A stretch of 64,000 bases of DNA, taken from positions 1,302,001 through 1,366,000 of the forward strand of contig BRXU01000031.1 in NCBI GenBank assembly GCA_030267565.1, written 5' to 3'. The translations under genes and the position numbers were made by a program. Of the stretch, positions 46,844-59,100 are shown one piece after another. The notes under the pieces were generated by a model. It saw only the letters and a list, made by a program, of their open reading frames with translations, had not been told where the DNA came from and did not search any database. The DNA comes from Pleodorina starrii. Taxonomy: Eukaryota; Chlorophyta; Chlorophyceae; Chlamydomonadales; Volvocaceae. Within the stretch, counting starts at the first letter, position 1; every line of letters starts with the position of its first letter.

Positions 46844-49647
46844 TCAGGTGGCAGCAGCGGCGGTGGCGGCAGTCGCCGACGCTGCCGCGGCTTCCCGGAA
46901 CGCTCCGTGCCGCGCCGCCACCTCCGCCACCAGCAGCCGCTCAATGTCCCGGTCGCCCGCAGGCCGCCGCACCTCCATAACCCGCGCACCGACAGCTGCT
47001 CCGCCGCAGTATCCGCCGCCACCGGCTGCGGAACCGAGCCCAGGCTCCGCAGCACCGTGCACGGCGGGCCCCTGGGCCCCGGCAAAAGCAGCAGCAGCTG
47101 CCCCGCTGCTGGCCTCCGGCGACGCTGTCGCATCCCGGTGCGCCGCCGCCGGCTCCACCAGCGTGACGACGTCCTTGCGGTTGTGGAGAAGGTTGGCAAC
47201 CACCAAGTGTACGCCGTAGCGCTGGAGGGCGGCGCTGGCCTGCCCGAGCGATGGCCAAGGGTATGCGTCGACAACCATAGGGCCGAGGCAGCCGCTGATA
47301 AGCAAGTTTATTAATGAATCCTTACGCAGTGGGCTCAGGACCCTCGGAAGGGCAGAGCAAGCGGGTCAGCAGGAGTCTCATAGTGGACAGTCGGTGCATG
47401 CCGCGTCTAACACAGTCGGGACCGATGCCCACCGCTGGCGCTACCGCAACGCTTTCCCCCCCCAAGTCCCGCAGCGTACCTTGTCAACCAGAATGCGCTG
47501 ATCGGTCTCCAGCTTGAAACTGACCACAAAGGCCTCCGGAGCCCACGAGTGCACCAGCGCCCCGAGCATCTTGGGAACCTGCGCGCGGGGAGGCAGGCAG
47601 GGAGGGGGCGATGACGGTGGCAGCAGCGGCGGCGGCGTTCGGCGGCTCGTCCCAGTCCCTCCCGCGTCGCCGACGCTGTCCCCCTGCCTGCCTCCCTCTT
47701 CCTCCCCGCGATGCAGGAGCCAAGCGGAAGGGTCACACGCCCGGGTCATGCAAGCAGGGGTCATGCACAGCTCCATGTCTCATGTCTCACCTTGTGGAGG
47801 TGCAGCACCAGAGGTCCGTTGGAGCTCTGGATCTTGTGCTCCACCTGCCAGCACCAGGACAGCACGGCAGTACGGCAATCGGACGCTTACTCCCGCTGGG
47901 CCATAAATAGGGATGCCCTCAATTCAACGCTCGCAACCGGCCAGCAGGCACTGCTTCCTGGACAATGGCTGACAACCTGGCTGGCCCATGGAGGAACCCA
48001 CCAGCGCCAGCAACGTCAAGGCGCCCTCCCCTGCTGCTGCTGCTGGGCCGAACCCCTTATCCACGGGAAACGGCGGGCTGAGGGCCTGCAAGCGGCCGGC
48101 CCGTTGGGTTTGGTAGTGAGGTCTTTCGCGCTCGTCTCATAACCGCCCCCACCAGTTCGCTCCAGGGGATGTAAAAGTCGCTGACGGCAGCCGCCAGGTA
48201 CAGCATGGCGCGGGGCCCCAGCGGCCGGAGCTGGTCGGCGATGATGCGGAGGTACTGCAGGGGGTGGAGAGGCCACCAAGGGAGCGGGGGAGGTGGAGTG
48301 ACAGCAAGTTGCTGACTGCATGGACCCGGGAGGGCACTCGTGGAAACACGGAAGGCCGGCGCATGCATGCATCGGAGCGTTATCGGCGAGGAACGACATT
48401 AACGCCTTTCATGGGTTCCATTCGCGGCGCGCTACAGCAGGGACCGCCCGGGGTCCAACCTGCAGCGATGCGCCGTCACACAGGCAAGAGAGACAGGGCC
48501 CGCATACGGCCGAGGGGTAACAGCGATACCCCGCTAAGGCGGCACGATGAAACGTGAATACGGTACGCAAGGAGCTGGCTACGCTAGCCCTGTCCACGCC
48601 CCCATCAACGAAGCCCCCTGCACAGGCTCCGATCCACACACGGACCCAGGCTTGCCGTTAGGTACTCGAAGATCGTCTCGTACTTGATGACGAGCAGCGT
48701 GCCGTCCTCCCTGCAGGCCTGCTGCGCCCGCAGCACGCGTCCCACCGCCTCTGCATGCTCGGGCCGGATGCCCACCCCCACTTCTGAGGGACCCCGACTG
48801 CCGACGCCCACCGCCGCCGAAGCCTGGCATCCGGAGCTCGTCGCAGTCGGCAGCCCGCTGGAGTCATCGGCGGCTGGGGCTGGGTCACCGCGCGAGGCTG
48901 CGGCTGGGGAGACGGCCGACGGCGGTGCCAAGCAGGCAATGCGGTTGACGAGCTCGGGTGGGTCCGCGGAGGGCAGCAGGTGGGAGAATGGCTGCTGCGA
49001 GCCTGTCCGCGTGAGGAAAATGACTGCGTAACCAGCCTGCACGCGCAGAGCGGGATCGGGATCGATGAAGATTCTGCGTGAAGTGTGTGGGCCGATGCTG
49101 AGATGAGCGCTGCGGGCAGACAGGGTGGCCCTTCGACCTCAACCATCCGTCGATAAACTGAACTAACTGTCCGGGACAAACTGCGTGTGTTAATGATGCA
49201 TCAAGGAGGTCCTCGACAACTTGTTTGTTTGGGAAGAAGACGCCAGGGAACGGCGAATCGGAATGTTTTTGTGAGAAGGGTTAAGACCCATCCTTCTGGG
49301 CCAAGGGTGGGCACTGGAAGGGGCCAAGGACGCACCTCGAGGAACCGTTCCGTAGACATAGCTCCCCGTGTCCCTGCGCTGAAGTTGTCGATAAAGCGGA
49401 CGCAACGGCGCTCAAGTGGGACGGTCGTGCCCCCAGACGTAACCACAACGAAGGGCCTGTTGGTGGTTCCGACGTTTTCTGCATGGCTCGTGCTTTTATC
49501 GCAAGAATGCCTCAAAATAAATGCCGAGACTGCATCCGCAACTGCTTCGCCCGACACTGGGCTGTCCTCTAGAAAGCTTGATATGGCTGAGTCGTCCGTT
49601 TCCCGAGATGCCTTGTCAACGCAGCTTGCAACGTGGTCGTCGTCCAT
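46844..49647 (-). CDS. Phosphopantothenoylcysteine synthetase (eukaryotic type)
   Basis: Second step from pantothenate to coenzyme A: joins 4'-phosphopantothenate and cysteine using a nucleotide triphosphate. Exons in transcript order: 49647-49336, 49036-48656, 48254-48153, 47844-47791, 47578-47480 and 47239-46844, giving 447 residues, all junctions in phase 0. Landmarks are [20 protein letters not shown] (68-87), [89 protein letters not shown] and a C-terminal [15 protein letters not shown]. Two low-complexity inserts (about 128-200 and 345-400) and a poly-Ala tail make it longer than the usual ~310 residues. Intron 2 appears to start with GC (GCAAGC) rather than GT. No transit peptide is evident, so it is likely cytosolic. 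Confidence 0.93.
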
Positions 49648-50132
49648 GGATCTCGTAAATACGATAAGAGCACGTTACGCAGCGCTGTATGCGGTTTCTT
49701 TGTGCGATTGTGCCGACGTCGAAAGTGCCTGCGCTGAAACATACACGATAGTATGAAGAGACACAGGACTATATTGCGCTGCCGAGGTGCTGGTCGGATC
49801 ATCAGGTTACCAGGCTGCTTTACGTCTCGGAGTGACGAAGTCCATGGCAAAGCCGTTAGCCGTTGTACGGGGTATTTTGCGCCCGACGGTCAGGAAGTCA
49901 ACGTTCGCCGCAAGAGCATCGCACACCCATCGCACCACAGCCACGATGGGAAATAATGTTTGGTTGGCACTTTGACCTGTTCCGTTCTCGACCTGGACAC
50001 TTGACTTGAATTCGGTCGTGTTCGTTCAACGAGAAAGGTTGGCGCATGCTGCGACACCGCTCGACCTTATGAAACATCGCCATTTATGGCTGCTCACAAG
50101 GAAATCCTTGAGGTCTGACAGCCGGTCGCAGA
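49648..50132. promoter_or_regulatory. Shared divergent promoter region of PPCS and the coiled-coil gene
   Basis: Only 485 bases separate the two start codons, which point away from each other, so both promoters and 5' UTRs must fit here. No clear TATA box or repeated element was recognised. Confidence 0.5.
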
Positions 50133-53100
50133 ATGGCTTTGCCTGCAGCGCTCTTCGCGCAGCAGCACCGGCAGGACCTTGATGGAGAGTCAGACCAAAG
50201 GGACATATTGTCTGCAGCCGCTGCGTTCTTCAAATGGCGCCAGGCGGCTTTGAAGGTGCGTCGGGACAGTCAGCGACAGACAGGCGCCGGTGGGCGCGGG
50301 AGGGGACAGCGCAATTACTTACGCTTACCGCACGCAGGCCAACTTTCGACGGGAGCTTGAAGGCATACTTGAAGAAGTTGCCCAGGAAGAGGAAGCAACG
50401 GGCAGGGTGCAGAAGCAGCTGCAACGGACGCAAGAAAGGTTTGTGGACCGGCATTCCCACTGCGGATAAGCTATGGCGGGCACGGGTCATCGGCACTAAG
50501 CAACGCCCCATCTGGTACCCGCCAGGGGAAAGGGGACCCTTCAGTCGTCATGCCCCTTCTCGTTCAGCGGAAGCTTCATTGAACGAATATACCGCACATC
50601 GTACCCTACAGGTTGGAGGAGACTTCGCAGGCGCTGTCCAAAGCCACAAACGACTACCGACTGGCGCAGGTCCACATCGACCAGCTGCGAACCCAAAACG
50701 ATGAGCTCTTTCGCACATTGGAGGCCGCCGAGGGCGCGTCCAGGTTCGTCTGCCTCCCCCCGTTCCCGGTCGCCGCGATTCTCCTTTCTGAACCCCCTGT
50801 TACCTAACAACGGGGCCCATGCGCAACCTTCGGCGCCAACGACTGGGCAGTCCTCCGGCGCCAATGACGGCGCAGTCCTCCTGGGCAGTCCTGCTGCGGC
50901 GGCTGCGTCCCAGCAGCAGGTCCTCCTGGGAGCCTTGGCTGCGCCCCTAGGCCACAACTACCTTGCAACCCCAGTGCCTCTGACGCACTAGCCACCCGCC
51001 ATCGCAGGGTGCACGCCGAGCAGGCCCGTGCAGCCAGCATCATGCACCAGGAGGAGATGACGCGCCGCCAGGTGCGTCGGTGTCCTTACATGACGGCCGC
51101 CTTGGGGGGATGGCGTGAGACAGAACCGCGGCGGAGTAATTGAGGCGACGGGGGGGCGCGACTGCGGGTGGGAACAGGGGAGGGAGGCTCGCGCGCGGCG
51201 TGTCGCCACCAGCCTCGCCAGTCGCTACCCTATAGCGCACCTCCATACGCCTCTTTGTATCAGTCAAGTCATCGTAACGGCAGCCGGGAGCCGCGCGCTG
51301 GACAACAGCGACCTGCATATTAGGGCGGCCGCCTGCGGCGACCGGAGATCCTGTTGGCCGCAGTCGCCTCTCTCACGGCCGCGTGCCCCCACTCCACCCC
51401 GCTTGGCCCCCACAGGAGGAGTCCCGGCAGTCGAAGCTGGAGACGGATGGGCTGCGGGAGCAGTACCAGGCGGCCGTGGCGCAGCAGCAGGCCCTGCTGG
51501 AGGCGCTGGCGCAGCGGGACAGGGAGGTAGGAGGACACCTTGGGTTGGTACCTGACATCTGATTGGTTTTCGGTTCCCGGTTCCTTGTGTAAAGGAGGGA
51601 GGGAGTATGGGAGGGTAAAAAAGGAGAGTATGGGAGGGAAGGGCATCATCATCTGGGTGGGACTCGCTTCACCCCAAGCAAGCAGCCATACACACACACG
51701 TTGGGCAGCCGCGCCAACGCAGGCCGGAGGTGGGGACCCAGTGGCCGCTGCGGGCGATGCGCCGCGTTGAGGGAGGGACACACACATCCTCTCTTGGTTC
51801 CAGGGTGAACGTGTCCCAGAGCCGTCTTCTTCCTCGCCGGCTCGGCCCAACACGACCATAAGAGTCCGAAAGCCCTCATCGTGCAGCGCCTTCGGCGCTC
51901 TCGGTCCCAGTCCGCGCCCCACCCCCCTTACACGACGGTTGTCGTTGCTCTTCTCGCGTTCATTCGCGGCGCAGGTGGCGGAGGCCAGCCAGGAGCGGCT
52001 GCATCACAAGCGGAATGCGGACCGGCTGCAGGTGCGTTGCCCCCTCTTGGATCTTGACACGGTTGATTACGGTCCGGGCGCTCTGAGACGGCCTCCCCAT
52101 TCGCCCTGCCTTGTCGGTGCCGGCGCCGGGGTGCGGTGACCAGGAGGAGGTTGAGCGGCTGGAGGCGATTGCGCGCGCGACGGGCGAGCGGGCCGCGGCG
52201 GCTGAGGCCCAGGCGGCGGCCCGCTCCGAATCCATCACCCAGCTGTACTCGGAGCTGAGCGGCCTCCGGGAGAGGTACCATCTGGAGCTGTCGGAGCTCA
52301 AGGTGCGATTGCAAGGGCCCGGCGGGGGGGAAGGCGGTGGCGGTGGTGTGGTGCTGCTGTCACACTCTACCTTCCCTCTGCCTTTATCCTTCCCATGTAC
52401 CTCAGGCCGCCCGCATTGGCGCTGCGGAGGCTCAGCGCATGCAGGAGCGGCTGGACAGCGTGCAGGCTACCAACGACTCGCTGGTGGCGGCCAGGTGGGG
52501 AGCGGTGCGGCCCGTCGGGGGCAGTGCGGGCGTGTGGGTGAAGGTACAGTGCACCAAGGGCTGACTGACTGGCTGGCTGACTGGGGTATGGAAAAGAGTG
52601 TTCGTGTGGTCGTGCCTGCCTGCCTGCCCCGCGCCTCCCAACTTCGCCAGGTTCACAAAAGAAACAAAGCATGAAGCACACGCTCCCGCCTGGCTCCCGC
52701 CCCATGCGATGCGATGCGATGCAGGGACGAGCTGCGCGCCTCCCTGGAGGGCGTCATGGCCAAGCTGACCGCCGCGGAGCAGCGCCTCAAGCGCCAGGCG
52801 GTGGCGGCCACTATGCGCGACTCGCTCATAGACGTGAGCAGCAGAGTAATGAGCAATGAGTTTTGTTGTTGTTGATGGTGCTGGAGATAGCGGTGGTGCG
52901 TTGTGGTGGTAGTTGTACAGCGCAGCAAGCCCGCAGCTGTGTTCGGGCCCGGATCGTGTGGCCGCATGGCAAGGCCGCGAAGGGTAGGCGCTTGCACCGC
53001 TGCCCCCCGGAACAGGGTGAGGCGAAACAGCACTGTACCCTTTTCCAAAAGCCCTTTGTGCATCAACCGGTGTGATGTTCCGCACCCACGCCCGGCCCCC

Positions 53101-56100
53101 ATCGCGGCCCCTGTCCCCCTTTCCCCACCGCAGACCATCGCCCACGTGAGTCGGGAGCTGGTGCGCGACGGCGACGAGTCGCTCATTCTGCAGGTGGGTG
53201 GGACAAGAAGCGACAGAGGGGGGAACAGGGGGTGCCGGTCGGAGCATCGCTACGGGCTTACCCTTGCGGTGTTCCTTGCCCCGCCCGCACCTCCCCGCTT
53301 CTCAGCTCGTCTTTCTGGGCAGTCATGCTCTACCCACCCGTCCATCCCCTAGGGGCCTGGTTGCTGCAGCCAGTATCAACGACGCATCGCGCTCTGAACC
53401 CCGCCGCTCGCACCCCGCCGCCCCCCCGCTCACTCTTCAACCCCCCCCCTCCCCCCCAGGCCACCACGCGGCTGTCCAGCGAGCTGGACCTCGCCCTCAC
53501 CTCCAACACCGACCTGGCGGAGCGCCTCACCTCAGCGGAGGCGGTCATCTCGCAGCAGCAGGGACACATCAGGTGAGGTGAGGTGCGCCGCACAGGAAGA
53601 CAGCACAGCGGAACGCTACGACAACGTAACGTGCTGTACTGTACCGTACTGTGCTAGGGAACAGAATAGCGGACTGGGGGCACGTGGTTGGGGCGAGGTG
53701 CAGTGCGATATGCCGTTCCGCGCACTGGGACGCACCAGACGGATACGCGCGCCGTGCTGTGCCGCTGCCTTGCTTGCGGTGTCTTTCTATCTGCACACAC
53801 ACACCCTCCTCCGCCTCCGGCTCAGGCGCATCGCCGAGGAGGCAGCCAGCCTGGACTCCCAACTTCGTGAGGCCCGGGAGCAGCGGGAGGCGCAGCACCG
53901 CCTCAATGCGGAGCTGGCGGCGGAGCTGAGGCGCTTGGCGGCGGAGGCGGCGCTGGGGCCCATAATGGTGCTGGACGCAGCCGGAAACGTGAGGGAGGGA
54001 GGGAGAGGAAGGGCGGGAGGGAGCGCGAGGAAGGAAGGATGTGGTCACGGGGCTGAGGAGGTGGGCTTTGGGGGGGTCGTGCAGCGGAGACGGGGGGTCG
54101 CGAAATGAGCGGAGGCGCGGCATCAGGCAGCGCGCACTGGCTTGCTCCCGCGTTTCCTCCACTGAACACCGCTGAACACGAGCGCGGGGCCGTTGCGCAG
54201 GACCGCCACGCACGTGAACCCGCCCCCTCAACTCCGCCCTGCCCCTGTGTCTCCGGTGGTCTCCTGCCTTGAGCTCCTTGCAGCCTTCAGCGCCCCAGTG
54301 AGCTCGCAGCTGCCTCAACCCACCCCCTGTCCGCCATCCGCTCTCCCCCTTCCCGATTCCGCATCGCACGCGATAACCATGACCCCCTCCCCAACCCCCT
54401 TCCCACCCACCCCCCGCAGCTGATCCCCCAGGAGCAGCCCCCTCCGCAGCCCCCCTCCGCCACCGCACCCGCCACCTCCCAGCTGGAGGCGCAGTCCACC
54501 GCGGTTCGGGTCATCCTGGCGGACAAGGGCTTCGGACTGGGGGCGCTGTGCAGCGCCATCGCGGCAGCGCCAGGATCCATACAGGTGGGGGGGCGCTGTG
54601 CGTGCCTGCGTGCCGATTCGGTTACGCCGATGCCTATGCCGGTGTCATTGGCTATGAGCCGGAACTCGGACAGGATCATGTGGAGCCTCCTTTCCCGACG
54701 CACCCGGGGACCGTCGCTGAGCTCGCTCTCGCTTCGCTCGTCTGCTCTCTTCCCTCCGCCAGCTGGGTCCGTCCCACACCGTCGTCGCCTCCGTTCCTTC
54801 GCTGCGGCTTGTATTAATTACCCCCGCCCGCTCCTGTTCTTTGCAATGCTTACCCCCCGCCCGTTCCTGCGCCGGGCCCTGCCTGCCTGCAGTCCGTGCG
54901 GGCGCAGCTTGCCGAGTGCCGCGCGCTGGCGGACGCGCTCAACGGCGACGTGGCGGAGGTGGGGACGCTGCTGGCGGTACGGCCCTTCGAGGCGGAGGAG
55001 CTGGCCCGTAAGCTGCCGGTGCTGCAGGACCGCCTGGCCAAGACGGAGACGTGCCTGCTGGCGGCGAGGGAGGACCTCACGAACAAACAAGTGCGGTCGG
55101 GGCTCGGGGGGCGTGGTGTGGATGGTAAATGGGGTTCCAGGCTGGCAGGTGGGATGTCGCGGCGGGCAGGTCGGGGTTGAGGGCGTGTGGTGAAGAGTGG
55201 GAGGGACTGTGGCAGGGCGAAGGCTGTGCGGAGTTTGGGCGCGCCCAAGTTTGGCGCGTCCGCGCGGCAACTGCGCTGCCGACATGGGTTTCTTTGCTGG
55301 CGGCGGTTTCGGTGTCTCAACGCGGCCCAGGTCCCGCCCCGCCCGTCCCGAACGCCTCCGCGTGCAGCAGCTTGAGAGTTGCTTCTTTCCTCCGCGTTAG
55401 CGTTGCACACCCCCTTCCCCTCATGCGCCCCAGACCCACCCTTCTGCTGCGGTTCTTCCTTCTCACCCCTGGTCTTCCCTTCACTGCTGCCGGATTCACC
55501 TTTCCCGCTCCTCCCTGCTGCAGGTCCACGCCGTGTCGCTGGAGGCCCGGGTGCTGGCTGCTGAGTCGGCGATGCGCGGAGGCGCGTCGCTGCTGCAGGT
55601 GAGAACTGAGAACTGAACTGGGGAGGAAGAAAGGACTACGAAAGAAAGGCGAGCCGGCCGCAGCCAAGGATCGTACCCGGGGCAACCCTGTGCGAGCGGA
55701 GGGAGAGGAACAGCGGAGGGCAGAGGGGCCCACTCAACGGCGGGATTACTCCTGGGCACAACGCCCCGATGCTTTTCGGCACTTGCCCACTTTGGCCTTC
55801 GGAGGCCAGGAGCCCTGGCTCACGTCTCTGCCACAAGGGGGCGGAACGGAGCTGGGAAGCGCAGGGCAAATGTGTCCCAGAGCACAGCCTTCAGTCTTGG
55901 ACTTTGGGGGTTCCGCGCCCTCCCTCGCCTCACGCCGCTCCCGAGGACAACGTTCCCTGTCGGCCGCCCTGGCGCCTGTCCTCACCTGGCCAGTACCTTT
56001 TCTTATTACCTCCTCCTTCTCGTCCTTCTCGTCCAGGGCTGGAGCGGCATCCTGACCCAAGTGGTGGCAGCGGAGGATGGGCGGCTGGAGCCGGATGTGC

Positions 56101-59100
56101 GACTGGGGCTGCGGGAGGAACTCAAGGTGGGAGGGGCGTGTGGGCTGTGGGGAGAGCAGAGACGAAACCCCAGCGAGGGAATGGAGGAAACGTTGGCGAC
56201 GTGTGGTTGTGAAGACGGAGGGTCATGGAGGGCATTTCCTAGCCTATGCCACTTGCTCTACGATTCACGTCGACGGTCTCATCTTCGGTATCGCTCGACC
56301 TCATTACCGCCCACTGGCCACTTTCTGCCGGAGGCCTGTTGTCGATCTCACTTCCCTGCTTGCTCCCTTGCTTGCCTGTTGCCTGGGTTCGTCAGACTCG
56401 GGAGGAGGCGCTGCACCGGTCGCTGCTGGACCTGGCCGCCACCGCCCCCCCGCTGTTGGGCGGCGACCCGGGCTACGCGGCGGCCCAGGTGGTGGTGCGG
56501 GAGGCGTCCAATGCGATGATGGACCTGGCGCTCACGCTGGGCGACAGGTACCGTACTGCGTGGGGTGGGGTGGGGTGGGGTAGAGCGGGCGTGGCGCTGT
56601 GCTGAATCTTAGGTGCAGGGCAGCGCCGGCTTTACGGTCTCGGGATTTGCCGGGTTTCTGTTGGGAATGCAGGGAGTTGGCAGGGGTTTTTGCAAGGGGG
56701 GGCCTGTTCACAGGGCATTGCGAGGAGCGCTGCGGGCGGCGGTGGGACCCGGCGTGACCCCCTCCACACCTGCTCCTCCCCCTCATCCTTACCCCCTCCC
56801 TCACCCCTCCCAGGCTTGTGGACGCCCCCGCCACCCGCACCCGCGTGCTGTCCACCGAGCAGCTGCTGATGGACCGAGCCACCCATCTGGCGAGGTTCAG
56901 GGAGGTGCTGGCACAGGCCCCGGGGGAGATCGCGGACATGGTGGAGAGGATCACGGCAATCGTACCCGACGTGCAGGCCATGGGGCCAGCGGTGGAGGTG
57001 GGCGGGGGCCGGGAGGGAGGGCAAGGGGGTCAAGGGGGTGAGCATCACATCTGCAAAGGACGCTTGGGACCTGGGGCGTTGGTGGTCGCAAAGGCACCTC
57101 CCATCTCGCACATCCTTAGACAGAACCGCGATGCCTACCGGCTTAATCGACCCCCCACCCCCCTTCACTTCACCTCGCTACGCATGTACTTATACCGTTC
57201 ACAGGCTCCGGCCTATTCGTGAATACCCACCCCCCCGACACACACACATACGCACATACACACTATCCACCCTCCTGGCGGGCGCAGGAGATGCTCCGCT
57301 GCATCAAGCACTTCCTGGCAGCCGGCAGGGAACCCACCGTGGACGTCGTGGCGCTGCAGGTGGGTGGGAGGGGTAGGCGTGGGCGCGTGGTGTGGGGAGT
57401 GGTGCGCTTGGGCAGGTAAGGGGTGGCGACTGAGGCCCGATCCAGCGGCGGGGAGCGCGCCGATACGAGGGTATCAGTAGAACAACGCACCCTTGCCCAA
57501 GTCTCCTTTTCCGCTCTTGTTGCCCCGTTCCTCCTCGTGACATGACAGGGCGAGGTGCTGATGCTCCGCGGTCTGGTTCGCACCAAGGACGTGCACATCC
57601 AGGCGCTGGAGGCGGTGGGCAGCGGTCTGCGGTGAGCGGCTTGGGGGCTATGAGCTGATGATACCACAGCTATGACGGAGACGCGGAGGCGATTGGCATC
57701 TGGGGGCGCGGCGCGCATTGTGCTGCGCCGCGCTGTGCTGCGCGATGGGAGGAGCGGAGGCGTTTAACCGACCGACCCATGGGTCCGTAAGGCACAGCTG
57801 CGAGCCTAGCGAAAGCGCCTCGTCGCGAATGCAAGTGCAGCACCAGATCACCGCACACCCAGCTTCGGCCGCGCGCCGAGACCGCCTCGTCCCGCGTTCC
57901 TCAAGCTCCAGCCCATCGCAACTCCCGCAACCCATACTCCCCGCCCCCTTCTTGCTTGACACACCTTGACCCTCCTTCCCGCCGCCTTCTACTCGCCCCT
58001 CCCCTCCTCCCTTCCCTCCTCCACATCCTCTCCCTTCTCTTATACTCTCCTGCTGCTACTTCGTCACGGCACGTACCCATTACCCCGCCTCCCTTGCAGC
58101 ACCGGCTCGCCCACGCGGCGCGCCCAGAAGATGGTGCCCCTGGAGGCGCTGCATGCGGCGGAGAGGGTCCGAGACGGTCTGTCCGGAGAGAAGGCGGCGC
58201 TGCAGAGCCGACTGGTGGACCAGCGCGTACTGCTGGTGGCGGCGCGGCACCGCCTGGTCAACTTCATGGCGGATCTGCGCAGGGCTTGCGAGACGGCGAC
58301 GGTGTTCCAGCAGTGGCGCGCCGCGGCAGCGGCCAGCAGGGTAGGTGCTGTAAGGAAGACGATAAGGGCAGAGGAGTGGGGCGGCCTCCTTCCCCGTCCC
58401 GCGCCCGGACCCATCGCGACGGCTGCCCCTGTCCCATTACGGCTCGGCCTTGTCCGGATGTGGCATCCGGAGCTGACATCGCTCCCATGTGGCAGCAGAT
58501 CGCGTCCAATGACGGCGCCGTCGTGCTTGGGTGTGATCACCCCTGCCCTTACGGCAGTTTCACAACCCATCCAAGTGGCCACCCTCGACGCCCCGAGCTC
58601 AACGTCGCATCTGCCGCCCCCCTCACACACACCCATACACACGTACCCATTTTCGTTTATCTGCACAGGCCGACCGCTTCCACACGGACATGGTGGCTGC
58701 ACAGAAGGAGCAGGCGCGAGTGGAGCGGGAGGTCGCGGAGGAGCGGGCGCGGATGGAGGTGCGGTGCAGACGCAGATGCGCAGGGGACGGGGGAAGGGGG
58801 GCGGGGGGAAGGGCAGTCCGGGAGCCAAGGGCAGCGGGCCGATGGGCCCTGCTGGGAGCAGCACAGCGGCCGGCAGGGCCCCACTTGTGACCAGGGAAGG
58901 CCTTAATTCGGACTGCTAAAGTTCTGCCTGGAGTGTGTGTGTGGGAGGGGGCGCGATGAGAAGGGATGGTGGGGAAGGGCGCGCTGGTGAACCTAGTTCT
59001 CGTAAGAGGAGGCGCTTGGCTTGCTGAAGCTGGCTTGGTCTCTCCCTTGCACTCTCAACACCTCCTCGCCTTGCGGCTCTTCCTGGCAGGCGGAGGTGGC

